A DNA stretch of 64,000 nucleotides from Burkholderiaceae bacterium (GTDB lineage: Bacteria; Pseudomonadota; Gammaproteobacteria; Burkholderiales; Burkholderiaceae_D), in the NCBI GenBank assembly GCA_004298905.1, contig SCTK01000004.1, positions 185,835-249,834 of the forward strand. Direction: 5' to 3'. Below the pieces are notes generated by a model. It was not told where the DNA came from and searched no databases. It saw only the letters and a list, made by a program, of their open reading frames with translations. A program made the translations under genes and the position numbers. Below, in pieces: positions 19,041-30,279 of the stretch; position 1 is the stretch's first letter, and each line of letters begins with the position of its first letter.

Positions 19041-20507
19041 CTAGGGCTCTTCCAGCGTGGCCGGCTGCTCCAGTGAGGGGAAAGCGATGCGAAACAGCGT
19101 GCCAGGGTAGCGCGAGTCGGTGCTGCGCGGGTTGTTGTGTACCGTCAGAATCGCATTGTGGCGCTGGGCGATTTCCTTGACGATGGCCAGGCCCAGGCCG
19201 CTGCCATCAATGCCGGTGCCGAGCACACGATAGAAACGTTCAAATATCAATTCGCGTTCTTCGGGAGGAATGCCGGGGCCGGTGTCTTCCACTTCCAGTG
19301 TAATCATGCCGGGGTCGTGGCGATGCAGACGCACGGTGATGTTGCCCTGCTCGGGCGTGTAGCGCAGGGCATTGTCGAGCAGGTTGTTGAGCAGTTCGCG
19401 CAAGAGCAGTGTGTGGCCATACACCATCATTTGCTTGCCGTCGATTTCCAGACCCAGGTCGATCGGCTTTTGCAAGGCTTGCGGTACCCAGTCATGCACG
19501 ACGTCGCGCACCAGACGGTCCAGCGTCAGCTGGGGCAGTGCCTCACTGGGTGTGAGCTGGCTCTCGGTGCGTGCCATCGTCAAGAGCTGATTGATCAGAC
19601 GCGTGGCCTGCTTGGTGCTGGTGATCAGGTGGCGCAGGCTGGTCTCGATTTCCTGTGGGTCGGTCTGGCGCAGTGCGAGCTCGGCTTGCGTGCGCAGGCC
19701 GGTGAGCGGGGTGCGCATCTGATGCGCGGCATCGGCGACAAAGCGGCGCTGTTGCTCGATGACGCGGCCCTGCCGCTGCAACAACTCGTTGAAGGCCAGC
19801 ACCAGCGGGGTGACTTCTTCCGGCGCTTCGTTGGCCGGGATGGGGCTGAGGTCGTCCGAGCGGCGCGCCAGAATTTTCTGTTGCAGGCGCTTGAGCGGTG
19901 CAATGCCTTGTATCAGTGCAAACCAGACCAGGATCACCGCCAGCGGCAGGATGAAGAATTGCGGCAGGATCACACCCTTGATGATTTCGTTGGCCAGTTG
20001 CTCGCGCTTGGTCAGGGTTTCCGCGACCTGGATGGTGATTTCGCTGCCACCGGGATAGGCATGATCGAGCGTGCGGTAGGCGACGCGGACCGGCTCGCCT
20101 TCAACCAAGTCGCTGCGAAATTGCACACGCCGGACTGACTGCCCGTGGGTTTGCTTTGGCGGCGGGGGAAAATCGCGGTTGCCCGCAAGAATGCGGCCTT
20201 GCGGATCGAGGATTTGATAAAACAACTGGTCGGTATCGCTGGCGCGCAAAATTTCCTGCGGCTGGGCATTCACCATCAACTCGGCCGGACTATTGACCCG
20301 CATCAGCTGGCGCGCCAGCAGGGTAATGTCGTCATCGAGGGCGCGGTCGAAAGGGGCGCTGGCGATCGACTGCGCCACCAGGTAGGTGAAGGCAATGCTG
20401 ATCGGCCACAACAACAACAATGGCGCCAGCATCCAGTCGAGAATTTCGCCGAACAGGGAACGCGCTTGCACCAGTTCGGTTGGGCTGCCGGTGTTGCTGG
20501 GGTTCAT
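19041..20507 (-). CDS. sensor histidine kinase, TctE-like
   Basis: 488 residues. Two membrane segments (about 26-46 and 172-192) flank a periplasmic 2CSK_N-type sensor domain that begins after SIASAPFDRALDDDITLLARQL. A HAMP region is followed by the HisKA box with phospho-acceptor His in VADAAHQMRTPLTGL, and the HATPase domain with NLLDNALRYTP, DTGPGIP and GSGLGLAIVKEI. This architecture is that of TctE, which senses tricarboxylates. Start ATG 20507 overlaps the regulator stop (ATGA). It is upstream of DUF4212 and the MHS transporter on the same strand, so control of that transporter is plausible but inferred. Confidence 0.92.
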   Translation of the reverse strand: MNPSNTGSPTELVQARSLFGEILDWMLAPLLLLWPISIAFTYLVAQSIASAPFDRALDDDITLLARQLMRVNSPAELMVNAQPQEILRASDTDQLFYQILDPQGRILAGNRDFPPPPKQTHGQSVRRVQFRSDLVEGEPVRVAYRTLDHAYPGGSEITIQVAETLTKREQLANEIIKGVILPQFFILPLAVILVWFALIQGIAPLKRLQQKILARRSDDLSPIPANEAPEEVTPLVLAFNELLQRQGRVIEQQRRFVADAAHQMRTPLTGLRTQAELALRQTDPQEIETSLRHLITSTKQATRLINQLLTMARTESQLTPSEALPQLTLDRLVRDVVHDWVPQALQKPIDLGLEIDGKQMMVYGHTLLLRELLNNLLDNALRYTPEQGNITVRLHRHDPGMITLEVEDTGPGIPPEERELIFERFYRVLGTGIDGSGLGLAIVKEIAQRHNAILTVHNNPRSTDSRYPGTLFRIAFPSLEQPATLEEP

Positions 20508-21187
20508 GGAGTTGCGGGTTCGACGGGTTTTTCCAGGCAGTACCCCAGTCCGCGCACGGTGGCGATGCGGATCGCGCCCGGTTCGAGTTTTTTGCGCAGC
20601 CGGTGCATATAGACTTCGATCGCGTTGGTGCTGACTTCCTCACCCCATTCGCACAGGTGATCAACCAGTTGATCCTTGCTCACCAGACGGCCGGTACGCA
20701 GCAAAAGGATTTCCAGCAGGCTCAGCTCACGTGCGGAAAGATCAAGCATCTCGTCGCCGAGATACGCCACATGGCCGACTTGATCGAACTTCAGAATGCC
20801 GTGGGTGATCAGACTCGAACCGCCGCTGCTGCCACGCCGCGTCAGGGCGCGCACCCGCGCTTCCAGCTCGCTTAGAGCAAAGGGCTTGGCCATGTAGTCG
20901 TCGGCGCCCAGGTCCAGTCCCTTGACGCGATCTTCGACGCGGTCGGCCGCAGTGAGGATCAACACAGGTAGCGTGCTGTTGCGCGTGCGCAGGCGGCGCA
21001 ACACTTCAAAGCCCGGGATCACCGGCAAGCCCAGATCGAGAATCAGTAAATCGTAACTCTGCGCCGACAATGCGCTATCTGCGGCGCTGCCGGATTTCAC
21101 GTGGTCAACGGCGTAACCGCTTTGCCGCAGTGAGCGGATCAGGCCATCGGCAATCACGTCATCGTCTTCGGCAAGCAGGATACGCAT
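20504..21187 (-). CDS. OmpR-family response regulator, TctD-like
   Basis: 227 residues from ATG 21187 (GAGG 6 bases upstream; the longer frame to 21214 is not used). Receiver domain at about 1-115 with the acidic pocket EDD (residues 7-9), phospho-acceptor Asp in LLILDLGLP (about 51) and Lys in YMAKPF. Winged-helix DNA-binding domain at about 125-220 with LSARELSLLEILL and YMHRLRKKLE. Translationally coupled to the kinase. Confidence 0.93.
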   Translation of the reverse strand: MRILLAEDDDVIADGLIRSLRQSGYAVDHVKSGSAADSALSAQSYDLLILDLGLPVIPGFEVLRRLRTRNSTLPVLILTAADRVEDRVKGLDLGADDYMAKPFALSELEARVRALTRRGSSGGSSLITHGILKFDQVGHVAYLGDEMLDLSARELSLLEILLLRTGRLVSKDQLVDHLCEWGEEVSTNAIEVYMHRLRKKLEPGAIRIATVRGLGYCLEKPVEPATP

Positions 21188-21324
21188 TGGAACCTCATGA
21201 AAAATGACGCGCACGGTGTGCGCATGACGGCGCTGAAGCGCCTATGAAGTTTTCATAGCCGCGCCAGCGGCGTCATCGCTCGCGCGCAGCGCAGCATCAT
21301 AGCGACCGCAGAGTGCGTCATACA

Positions 21325-22134
21325 TCAGCGAAATTGATTGATGCTATCGCGCGTTTCCAGGGCCACGCGCCGCGCGCATTCGGCAAAGTCTTCGCCCGTG
21401 CTGGCGTAGAGGATGGCACGTGAAGAGTTGATCATCAAGCCCCCGGCCGAAGTTTTTCCCGCTGCCACTGTGGCCTGGACATCGCCGCCCTGTGCGCCGA
21501 TGCCGGGCACCAGCAGCGGCATGTCGCCGACGATGCGCCGCACGGCGGCGATTTCATTGGGAAAGGTGGCGCCGACGACCAGCGCGCAATTGCCGTTGCC
21601 GTTCCAGCGTTCTGTCGCCATCTGTGCCACGTGCTGGTAAAGGGGTTGACCGTCCACCGCCATGAATTGCAGATCGCTGCCGCCGGGGTTGGAAGTGCGG
21701 CACAAGATAATCACGCCACGTTCGGCGTATTTCAAATAGGGCTCGATCGAATCGGTGCCGAGGTAGGGATTGACCGTTACGGCATCGGCGTTGTAACGCA
21801 TGAAGGCTTCCTGTGCGTATTGTTCGGCCGTGCTGCCGATGTCGCCGCGCTTGGCATCAAGAATCACCGGGATGCCGGGGTGATGCGTGTGAATATGGTC
21901 GATCAATCGCTCCAGCTGCGCTTCGGCACGCGCAGCGGCGAAGTAGGCAATCTGCGGCTTGAAGGCGCAGACCAGATCGGCGGTGGCATCGACAATGGCG
22001 CGGCAAAAGGCAAAAATGGCATCGGGTTGACCTTTGATAGCGGCTGGCAGGCGCGCCGGGTCAGGGTCGAGCCCGACGCACAGCAGGGTGTTGTGCGCGG
22101 ACCAGCGATTTTGGAGGGTGTGAATGAAGGTCAC
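21325..22134 (-). CDS. pyrF: orotidine 5'-phosphate decarboxylase
   Basis: 269 residues from GTG 22134 (reading [15 protein letters not shown]), the normal betaproteobacterial start. Decarboxylates OMP to UMP in pyrimidine synthesis. It is the longer PyrF type, with [14 protein letters not shown] at the N terminus, the catalytic Lys-Asp motif [13 protein letters not shown], and the phosphate-binding [10 protein letters not shown]. The upstream extension of the frame has no matching start site. It is separated by 137 bases from the two-component regulator downstream, with small hairpins (for example CTATGAA/TTCATAG at 21241-21257) between. Confidence 0.95.
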   Translation of the reverse strand: MTFIHTLQNRWSAHNTLLCVGLDPDPARLPAAIKGQPDAIFAFCRAIVDATADLVCAFKPQIAYFAAARAEAQLERLIDHIHTHHPGIPVILDAKRGDIGSTAEQYAQEAFMRYNADAVTVNPYLGTDSIEPYLKYAERGVIILCRTSNPGGSDLQFMAVDGQPLYQHVAQMATERWNGNGNCALVVGATFPNEIAAVRRIVGDMPLLVPGIGAQGGDVQATVAAGKTSAGGLMINSSRAILYASTGEDFAECARRVALETRDSINQFR

Positions 22135-22257
22135 GAGGCTGAAGGTTGAAAATGTTGAAAAGGTGAGGAATTGTACGCTGCGCCTCCAGCCGAACGCCAG
22201 GCCGGCGCTACAATGCGTTCTCCCTTCCACAATGTCTTCTGTAAGCAAGAGAACCTC

Positions 22258-24210
22258 ATGAATTTTTCCGGACTCCGCGCCAAGCTGCGTTTTGACCCTC
22301 TACCCTACAGCGTGCTGCTGATCTTTATCGCGCTCAACACGCTGTTGCGCATTGGCTTGTGGCTGTTCAACACCGAACGCGATTTCACTGTCTGGCAGGT
22401 CGCCAAGTTTCTTGCGGTTGGTTTGGCGTATGACTTCACGCTGGGCTTGGTTGTGGCGATTCCGGCACTGGTGGTGGCGTGGTGCTGGCCGGCGGGGCGC
22501 TGGTCGGGGCGTGCCTATCGCGTATGGTCTGCGGTGTGGTGGACGATCGCATGCACGGCATTCTTGTTTGTGGCGTTATCCGAAGTCGTGTTCTGGAATG
22601 AATTCGGCGCACGCTTTAATTTCATTGCAGTCGATTATCTGATCTATACGCGTGAAGTGATCGGCAATATCCGCGAGTCGTATCCGCTCGGGAAAATTTT
22701 TGGTGGCCTGGGGGTGGTGACGCTGGTCCTGGCCTTCTTTAGCTGGCGCTGGTTGCAACCGGCGCAGGGTCGCGCCGCCACGTTCAAGGCGCGCACGGCG
22801 CCAGCGCTGGTGTGGCTGGTGCTGGCAGTGGCCGCCACGATGGTGATTGATGCGCGCTGGAAAGATATGGACGACGACGCGCGTGTCGGGCAGCTGGCGG
22901 GGAATGGCGTTTTCGAATTTCTGCATGCCTTCCGCAATAACGAAATCGATTACGCACAGTTCTATCACACTATTCCCATGGCACGCGCGATCGAGGTTCT
23001 GCGCGGCGAATTTGAGCAAGTGTCGGAACGTGCTTTTGTTGCCAAGGCGCCGCTGGCGATCGAGCGGGAAGTCGTTGCCTCCGGGCCGCCGAAGAAACTC
23101 AATGTGGTGCTGATTACCGTGGAGTCGCTCTCGGCCAGTTTCATGGGTACGTTCGGCAATGCGCAGCACCTCACGCCGTATCTGGACCAGTTGGCGAAGC
23201 AAAGTCTGCTGTTCACAAATCTATATGCCACCGGCACGCGCACGGTGCGTGGTCTGGAAGCCTTGACGCTGTCATTGCCGCCGACGCCGGGTAATTCGGT
23301 GGTAAAACGGCCCGATAACGACAACCTTTTCACCTTGGGTGAGGTGTTTGCCGAACAGGGGTATGAGCCGCTCTATATTTACGGAGGCTATGGCTATTTC
23401 GACAACATGAATGCCTTTTTCGGCGGCAATGGATATACGGTGATTGACCGTACCGCGCTCAAGAAAGAAGACATCAGTTACGAAAATATCTGGGGGGTAG
23501 CGGACGAAGATTTGTTCAAGCTGACGTTGCGTGAGCTTGATCAGCGGCAGGCGCAGGGCAAACACTTCTTTGCGCATCTGATGACCACCTCCAACCACCG
23601 GCCGTTCGGCTTTCCCGCCAATCGCATCGACCTGCCACAGGGGCAGCGCGAAGGCGCGGTCAAATACACCGACTGGGCCATTGGTCAGTTCATCGAAGCG
23701 GCGAAAAAACATGCCTGGTTCAACGACACGGTGTTTGTCGTCGTGGCCGATCACTGTGCCGAGGGGCGCGGCAAAGTCGACCTGCCGATTCAGCATTTCC
23801 ATATTCCGCTGATGATCTATGCGCCGGGACACATTCGGCCGCGCCAGGTGGACACACTGGCGTCACAAATCGACTTCGCGCCGACCTTGCTCAGCCTGCT
23901 GAATTTCAGCTATACCTCGCGCTTCTTCGGTCAGGATATTCTGACCGATGGCGTCAAGCATCAGCGGGCCTTGATGGCAAACTACCAAACGGTTGGTTAC
24001 TACGAAGCAGGTCGTCTGGTGGAATTGCAGCCCAAGGGCAAAGCGAAAGTGTTCGATACCGTGACGGGACAGCTGGCTCCGGACGATGCCAAGAGCCAGG
24101 AATTGGTCGAAGAGGCCACCAGTTACTACCAAATTGCCAGCGATGCGTTTCGCAAGGGCTGGCTAAAAATCAGCCGGGCCGATATGCGCAAGGGCAATCC
24201 GGTGAAGTAG
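22258..24210 (+). CDS. LTA synthase-like phosphoglycerol transferase (sulfatase superfamily)
   Basis: 650 residues from ATG 22258. Five N-terminal membrane segments (about residues 10-200) anchor a periplasmic alkaline-phosphatase-fold domain. The metal-binding start [13 protein letters not shown] is followed by the catalytic Thr in [13 protein letters not shown], and later by [11 protein letters not shown] (metal Asp/His) and [12 protein letters not shown]. Relatives include LtaS and MdoB/OpgB, which move phosphoglycerol onto polymers. In this Gram-negative setting the acceptor could be osmoregulated periplasmic glucans or an envelope glycan; not known. It is a single-gene unit divergent from pyrF. 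Confidence 0.88.
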   Translation: MNFSGLRAKLRFDPLPYSVLLIFIALNTLLRIGLWLFNTERDFTVWQVAKFLAVGLAYDFTLGLVVAIPALVVAWCWPAGRWSGRAYRVWSAVWWTIACTAFLFVALSEVVFWNEFGARFNFIAVDYLIYTREVIGNIRESYPLGKIFGGLGVVTLVLAFFSWRWLQPAQGRAATFKARTAPALVWLVLAVAATMVIDARWKDMDDDARVGQLAGNGVFEFLHAFRNNEIDYAQFYHTIPMARAIEVLRGEFEQVSERAFVAKAPLAIEREVVASGPPKKLNVVLITVESLSASFMGTFGNAQHLTPYLDQLAKQSLLFTNLYATGTRTVRGLEALTLSLPPTPGNSVVKRPDNDNLFTLGEVFAEQGYEPLYIYGGYGYFDNMNAFFGGNGYTVIDRTALKKEDISYENIWGVADEDLFKLTLRELDQRQAQGKHFFAHLMTTSNHRPFGFPANRIDLPQGQREGAVKYTDWAIGQFIEAAKKHAWFNDTVFVVVADHCAEGRGKVDLPIQHFHIPLMIYAPGHIRPRQVDTLASQIDFAPTLLSLLNFSYTSRFFGQDILTDGVKHQRALMANYQTVGYYEAGRLVELQPKGKAKVFDTVTGQLAPDDAKSQELVEEATSYYQIASDAFRKGWLKISRADMRKGNPVK

Positions 24211-24238
24211 TGCGGTAACACCGCCGGGCAATGACGCC

Positions 24239-25294
24239 TCAGGGTTGCTGGTCCGCGTATTGATTCAGGGCGCGAATGCGCGCGGCGGTATCCGGATGAG
24301 TCGAAAAATAATCCCATACGTCGGATTTTTTCTCGGGATTTTTTTGCTGCGCGTTGTTGCGTTGTTTCTGGTCGGCGGCGCGTTCCAGTTTTTCCAGCAT
24401 CTGCGCCAGCAATCGGGACGATTGCTGATTGGCTTGCAGCATGTGCACGGCAAAAGCGTCGGCTTCGGATTCGAAGCCGCGCGAATAGCGTAGATCCAGC
24501 AGCATCGCAGGGACGCCCGCCAGGATGCTGGACACATCGCCGAGGAACCAGGCGGTGACGGCGCCGACCACCGTGCTTTGAATCATGCCGCGCAATGCGT
24601 GGCGGCGGTACAGGTGGCCGATTTCATGGGACAACACGGCGAGTACCTGAGCGTCGTTGTCGGTCATCTGTACCAGTTCATCGGTCACCACGATAGTTCC
24701 GGCGGGCAGGGCAAAGGCATTTGCTCCCAGACGTTCGCTGGCGCGAAATTCCAGGGTGTAATGCACCTCGATGCCGGCCGGCAGGCGCATCTGTGCCAGT
24801 CCTTCGCGCAAGGCTTGTTGACGCGCGGCGGGGACTTGGCTGGGCTGGAGCAACTGGCCGTCGAGGAATTTGAGTGTGTCCTGTTCGGTGCGCAGCAGCG
24901 TATCTGCGGGCAAGCGATATGCCAGCCATTCGCTGAGCGCAGGCAAGCCCCAGCGGTAGCCGGCAAACAGCATGACGATCAACAGTGCGGTGCACAGCAG
25001 CACCGTGTTCCAGCGCTGCATTAGCGCGTTGATTCCGCCGTCGGGCGATATTTGATGGCGCGCACACCAGGCGTCGAAGTCTGACCCGCCGGCAATTTCA
25101 CAATAACTGTTGTCGGCGAAGCGCAGCAGTCGCGGTCCGTGGCGGTGCACTTCCGGCCAGCGGATGTCAGTCAGGGCGACGACTTTTTGGCTGGGCAAAT
25201 CGAGCACATGCAATCCGTCTGCCGCCAGCGACAAGCGCACCGGCATGCGGCGGCTGGTGATCCCGTCGTAGTACGTCGCAGCCAGCAGATCCAT
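24239..25294 (-). CDS. membrane-bound M48 family metalloprotease
   Basis: 351 residues. A small N-terminal domain (ATYYDGITSRRMPVRLSL) of the kind often fused to this subfamily is followed by one membrane segment (about 95-115) and a peptidase M48 domain. The zinc motif is HEIGH in VLSHEIGHLYRRHA, with the third ligand Glu in SRGFESEADAFAV. The catalytic domain is predicted to be periplasmic. ATG 25294 is 2 bases after the DUF898 stop, so the two genes are tightly coupled. Confidence 0.88.
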   Translation of the reverse strand: MDLLAATYYDGITSRRMPVRLSLAADGLHVLDLPSQKVVALTDIRWPEVHRHGPRLLRFADNSYCEIAGGSDFDAWCARHQISPDGGINALMQRWNTVLLCTALLIVMLFAGYRWGLPALSEWLAYRLPADTLLRTEQDTLKFLDGQLLQPSQVPAARQQALREGLAQMRLPAGIEVHYTLEFRASERLGANAFALPAGTIVVTDELVQMTDNDAQVLAVLSHEIGHLYRRHALRGMIQSTVVGAVTAWFLGDVSSILAGVPAMLLDLRYSRGFESEADAFAVHMLQANQQSSRLLAQMLEKLERAADQKQRNNAQQKNPEKKSDVWDYFSTHPDTAARIRALNQYADQQP

Positions 25295-25296
25295 GT

Positions 25297-26616
25297 TCAG
25301 AACCCCAGGTCGAGGTCGAACGCTTCGCCGATCTCCTGTCCCGCGGCAGCAACTTCATCCGCTTGATGGCCGACGAATTGTTCCAGATCGCCAAACGCCA
25401 ACAGCGATAGACAGGCCACCTTGTAGCGGTACAGCCGCACGGCGGCAAAAGGTTTGAACAAACCTATCGTGAAAATGATGCCAAGCCAATTGGTGAAATG
25501 AATCCAGTACAGGCGGCGCGCTTGTACCTTTGACTGCAAGCGATGACGATCAAGCGCCGTCTGATTCCAGACCAGGTTGTGAATGCGAGTTTCGAAGAAA
25601 GGCGCGGACAGAAATAAATAGGCAAACAGAATACCCAGTGTCGGCCCGATGCGGAAATACCAGCGCGCCTGTTCAAGCTGCTTTTTCTGTGCGTCGGTGA
25701 GTGGGGCGGGTGCGGGTGTGCAAGTGCCCTCGGCCGCATCGGCTTCAGCCACTTCACCTGACGCGTCTGCATTGTCTGCCTTGTTTGTCGTATTGCCGGC
25801 ATCCTCTTCGGCCACGCTGGCCGTGTTGCAATTCGTTGGCTCGAACGGTTGCACTTGACCGTGCAGACGGTCCGGTGCAGCGTTGCGCGGAGCAGGCATT
25901 TCGGGGTGAAAGCTCAACAGGGTGACCAGCGCCAGAATCAGGCCGAGGCCCAGCACCATGCCGTAGACGCGCGTGAAATCGCCCTCGACGGCGGTAAAAC
26001 GAAAACGGCTTTGACCAAAAGCGCTTTTGTCGTGCTGAAAATTTTTCAGCAAGTAGTGCGCCTTGGCACCGAGGGAGAGATAAAGCGCCAGCATGAAGAA
26101 AGGCAGCAACAGCATTAATGCTGGTGTTCCCGCGGTGAAATAGAAAAACGCCCAACTCAGGGCGCCAAACAGCAGCAGCGGCAAAAACAGCGCGGCATAG
26201 GCTTGCCGGGTCGAGCCGTTGAAATGAAAGCGCAAGCCGCGATAGCTGGAATTGTGCATGCGGAAACGCAGTGTCTGGCGCACGAACCAGGGCATCAACA
26301 GCAGCAGCAGGAGTGCGATGAACCCGCCAATCAACAGCGAAAATTCAAAGGCGATTTTATAGGCCGCCAACAGCGCGAAGGCGATGATGCGTCCCTTCAA
26401 GATCGATTTGGGGTTGCCGTGATAATCAAACGCCGAGCCGTCGAGCGCGGTGTTTTGATAAAAATACTGCAAGCGCCGCACCTTGGCCCAGGCGGAATAG
26501 ATGCCCAGTGTCATGACGGTCAGGATGCAATTGACGATCCAGATGCGAAAGTATTCGCTGCCGCTGCCGGTAAATTCAAGTGGCAAGGCTTGTTGTTCTT
26601 GAGAATCCCCCGGCAT
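25297..26616 (-). CDS. DUF898 (YjgN-like) multi-pass membrane protein
   Basis: 439 residues from ATG 26616 (GGAG 7 bases upstream; ATG 26628 is an alternative). DUF898 signature near the N terminus (LEFTGSGSEYFRIW, then LGIYSAWAKVRRLQYFYQNT), several membrane segments, and a second half that repeats the pattern (YRGLRFHF, NLVWNQTAL). Between them, about residues 245-300, is a low-complexity acidic, Asn/Asp/Ala-rich stretch. Function unknown. The pairing with an M48 peptidase suggests a shared envelope role. Confidence 0.85.
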   Translation of the reverse strand: MPGDSQEQQALPLEFTGSGSEYFRIWIVNCILTVMTLGIYSAWAKVRRLQYFYQNTALDGSAFDYHGNPKSILKGRIIAFALLAAYKIAFEFSLLIGGFIALLLLLLMPWFVRQTLRFRMHNSSYRGLRFHFNGSTRQAYAALFLPLLLFGALSWAFFYFTAGTPALMLLLPFFMLALYLSLGAKAHYLLKNFQHDKSAFGQSRFRFTAVEGDFTRVYGMVLGLGLILALVTLLSFHPEMPAPRNAAPDRLHGQVQPFEPTNCNTASVAEEDAGNTTNKADNADASGEVAEADAAEGTCTPAPAPLTDAQKKQLEQARWYFRIGPTLGILFAYLFLSAPFFETRIHNLVWNQTALDRHRLQSKVQARRLYWIHFTNWLGIIFTIGLFKPFAAVRLYRYKVACLSLLAFGDLEQFVGHQADEVAAAGQEIGEAFDLDLGF

Positions 26617-26687
26617 GTGCGGCTCCATGAGCTGTGATTGGAATCGGGATGCTAAACGATTTTCTGCGGGGATGACACATGGGCAAT

Positions 26688-26723
26688 AAAAAACCCGCAG
26701 CGTTTGCACGCCGCGGGTTTTTT
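26688..26723 (-). terminator. rho-independent terminator downstream of groEL
   Basis: The GC-rich stem CCCGC(A/G)GCG is flanked by six A on one side and six T on the other: on the minus strand a stem with CGCGGG/CCCGC-type pairing, then TTTTTT. It is symmetrical, so it could also stop plus-strand transcripts. It lies about 80 bases after the groEL stop. A second small hairpin (GGCATTC 26772-26778 with GAATGCC 26786-26792) sits between. Confidence 0.85.
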
Positions 26724-26803
26724 GGTTTGCAACGGACTATGGATATTACTGCTTTGCATAGCCAATCGACTAGGCATTCAAAAAACGAATGCCAAGTCGC
26801 TGG

Positions 26804-28477
<1,674 letters not shown>

Positions 28478-28768
28478 TTATTTGTTGACGATGGCCATGA
28501 TGTCTTCTTCGCGCATCACGAGAAGCTCTTCACCCTCGACTTTGACGGCTTGGCCGGAATATTTTCCGAACAACACGCGGTCGCCGACTTTGACATCAAG
28601 GGCACGGACTTTGCCGTCTTCCAGAATCTTGCCGTTGCCCACGGCCAGGATTTCGCCCTGATCAGGTTTTTCAGCAGCGTTGTCGGGAATCACAATACCG
28701 GAAGCGGTTTTACGTTCATTGTCGAGACGTTTGACGATCACACGATCGTGGAGGGGACGCAGATTCAT
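28478..28768 (-). CDS. groS: co-chaperonin GroES
   Basis: 96 residues: the lid of the GroEL chamber. [21 protein letters not shown] and the mobile-loop region with SGIVIPD are standard. AAGGAG precedes ATG 28768. First gene of the heat-shock operon. Confidence 0.99.
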   Translation of the reverse strand: MNLRPLHDRVIVKRLDNERKTASGIVIPDNAAEKPDQGEILAVGNGKILEDGKVRALDVKVGDRVLFGKYSGQAVKVEGEELLVMREEDIMAIVNK

Positions 28769-28852
28769 TGAAAAACTCCTTTGATTTCAATGCATTAAAA
28801 ATAAAACCCGGAGATTTTTGATGCCATCCGGGGCTGGCCTGCGAATGTGTTG

Positions 28853-28879
28853 TTAGCACTCATCGCAAGAGAGTGCTAA
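28853..28879. promoter_or_regulatory. CIRCE operator (HrcA binding site) of groESL
   Basis: A perfect match to the CIRCE consensus: TTAGCACTC (28853-28861), 9 bases, GAGTGCTAA (28871-28879). HrcA represses groESL through this site in many bacteria. It lies about 85 bases upstream of the groES start and touches the predicted -10 element. hrcA is not in this window. Confidence 0.97.
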
Positions 28880-28907
28880 TGATAGGGGCGGATCAAGGGT
28901 TTTTCAA
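28879..28907 (-). promoter_or_regulatory. predicted groESL promoter (sigma-70 type, overlapping a sigma-32-like site)
   Basis: On the minus strand TTGAAA (28907-28902) and TATCAT (28884-28879) are separated by exactly 17 bases, a good sigma-70 promoter whose -10 shares a base with CIRCE. The same stretch reads CTTGAAA, 13 bases, CCCCTATC, close to the sigma-32 heat-shock consensus. This suggests dual control by HrcA repression and sigma-32, which is inference. Confidence 0.7.
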
Positions 28908-28985
28908 GTCATGCAGTGCACAAAAAGAGGGGTGAAATGTGGATTATTCGTTTCCAGACGTTGTCGCGCGGCGTGCCTGACGACT

Positions 28986-30266
28986 TCAGAAATATTGTCG
29001 CAACACAACTTGCCAGTTCCACACTTGCGGAGTGGCACCGAATTCGGTGAACGTCTGGCCGGTGTAGCGCTGCCATTGCAGGGCCAGCTCGGTGCGGTCC
29101 CAGTGGTAGCGAGCTTCCATCCAGGTCAGGCGGCTGTGGTCGGCGAGGTTGTTGTAGATCAGTGCGCTTAAATCGAGATGGTTGATCAGCGCGTCCTGCC
29201 AGAAGAGATGAGTAAATGTGCGCCAGCGCGTGACGGGTTCCTGCGCTTGCTGCAGCCAGTTGCTATACAGGCCAAGGACGGGCGTGGGATTGTTGCGCAT
29301 CGCGGTCCAGCTGTCATTGTCTTGTGCGCCGCCGTTGTATTGCACTTCCATCGTCAGCGAAATCTTGTTGGCGGTGGTGAAGGTGAGCCCGGTGGCAAGG
29401 CGGTTGCGAAAGGCGTTGTCGTCGGTGTGCGCGATGCCTTGTTGATCCAATGCTTGCGCGAGCAATGAGGGGCTGCGTCCGCCCGACCATTCGACATAGG
29501 CAACGGTGGCATCGTTGACCAGCCCGGATAGATTGAAACCCAGTTGCGCCGGCAGGGACGCAGGCTTGTAGAGCAGGAACTGGGGATTGAGTCGGTCATT
29601 AAATTTTTGACTGACGGCGATGAGCCAGCGGTTCTCGTGATTGGTCGCGCCAAGATTGGGGTTGAAGCCGCTATCGCTGGCTTGATTCGCCAGGCGGGGC
29701 GAAACAATGGCGGTGATCGAGCCGCTGTTCCACAGCTTCTGACCGCGCAGCATGACGCTGCCCTGGCGGTTGATCTTGAGGCTGTTCGGATCGACCGAGA
29801 CGGATGAGCGCAGCGCTTGCGCACGGAAATAATCGGTGGGGTTATAGCCGACCGCGACGCCGTTGCGCACATTGATGCGACCCAGATCAAGGAGCGTATT
29901 CGCTTGCGCCTGCCAGCTTAGATACGCTTCCTTGATGGTGTTGATTGCGTGTTCGTTGGTCAGTGCATTGGTCGGCGGCCAGCTGGCGTCCAGCCGGTCG
30001 GCCAGCACGGCACGCCAGCCGGGTGCAAACGCGGCGTCGTATTGCAGATCAAGCGAGAGGCGATGATTGGATTGCGTTCGTCCATCGCGCAGCTTGTCGC
30101 TGCCCAGTGCGCCTTCTGCGAACAGGTGCCAGTTGCTCGCCTGCTGTGGTACGTCGGGCGCGCGGTCGGCCAGATCGAGGGCAGCATCATCTGGTTCGGT
30201 GGCTTGCGCGCTGATCGCGATCAGGCATCCGCACACGAGGAACAAAGGAAGGGAGAGATGCGACAT
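28986..30266 (-). CDS. predicted outer-membrane beta-barrel protein of the ABC/LolA-like operon
   Basis: 426 residues from ATG 30266. The signal peptide (MSHLSLPLFLVCGCLIAISAQA) is followed by about 400 residues of alternating amphipathic strands rich in Trp, Tyr and Asn, ending in phenylalanine (VVLRQYF), the usual C-terminal signal for outer-membrane barrels. No plug or lipobox is seen. It is 13 bases after the LolA-like gene and is the last gene of the MerR-ABC operon. I do not recognise a named family; a porin-like or export-channel role is inference. Confidence 0.8.
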   Translation of the reverse strand: MSHLSLPLFLVCGCLIAISAQATEPDDAALDLADRAPDVPQQASNWHLFAEGALGSDKLRDGRTQSNHRLSLDLQYDAAFAPGWRAVLADRLDASWPPTNALTNEHAINTIKEAYLSWQAQANTLLDLGRINVRNGVAVGYNPTDYFRAQALRSSVSVDPNSLKINRQGSVMLRGQKLWNSGSITAIVSPRLANQASDSGFNPNLGATNHENRWLIAVSQKFNDRLNPQFLLYKPASLPAQLGFNLSGLVNDATVAYVEWSGGRSPSLLAQALDQQGIAHTDDNAFRNRLATGLTFTTANKISLTMEVQYNGGAQDNDSWTAMRNNPTPVLGLYSNWLQQAQEPVTRWRTFTHLFWQDALINHLDLSALIYNNLADHSRLTWMEARYHWDRTELALQWQRYTGQTFTEFGATPQVWNWQVVLRQYF

Positions 30267-30279
30267 CACCACCCTTTGT

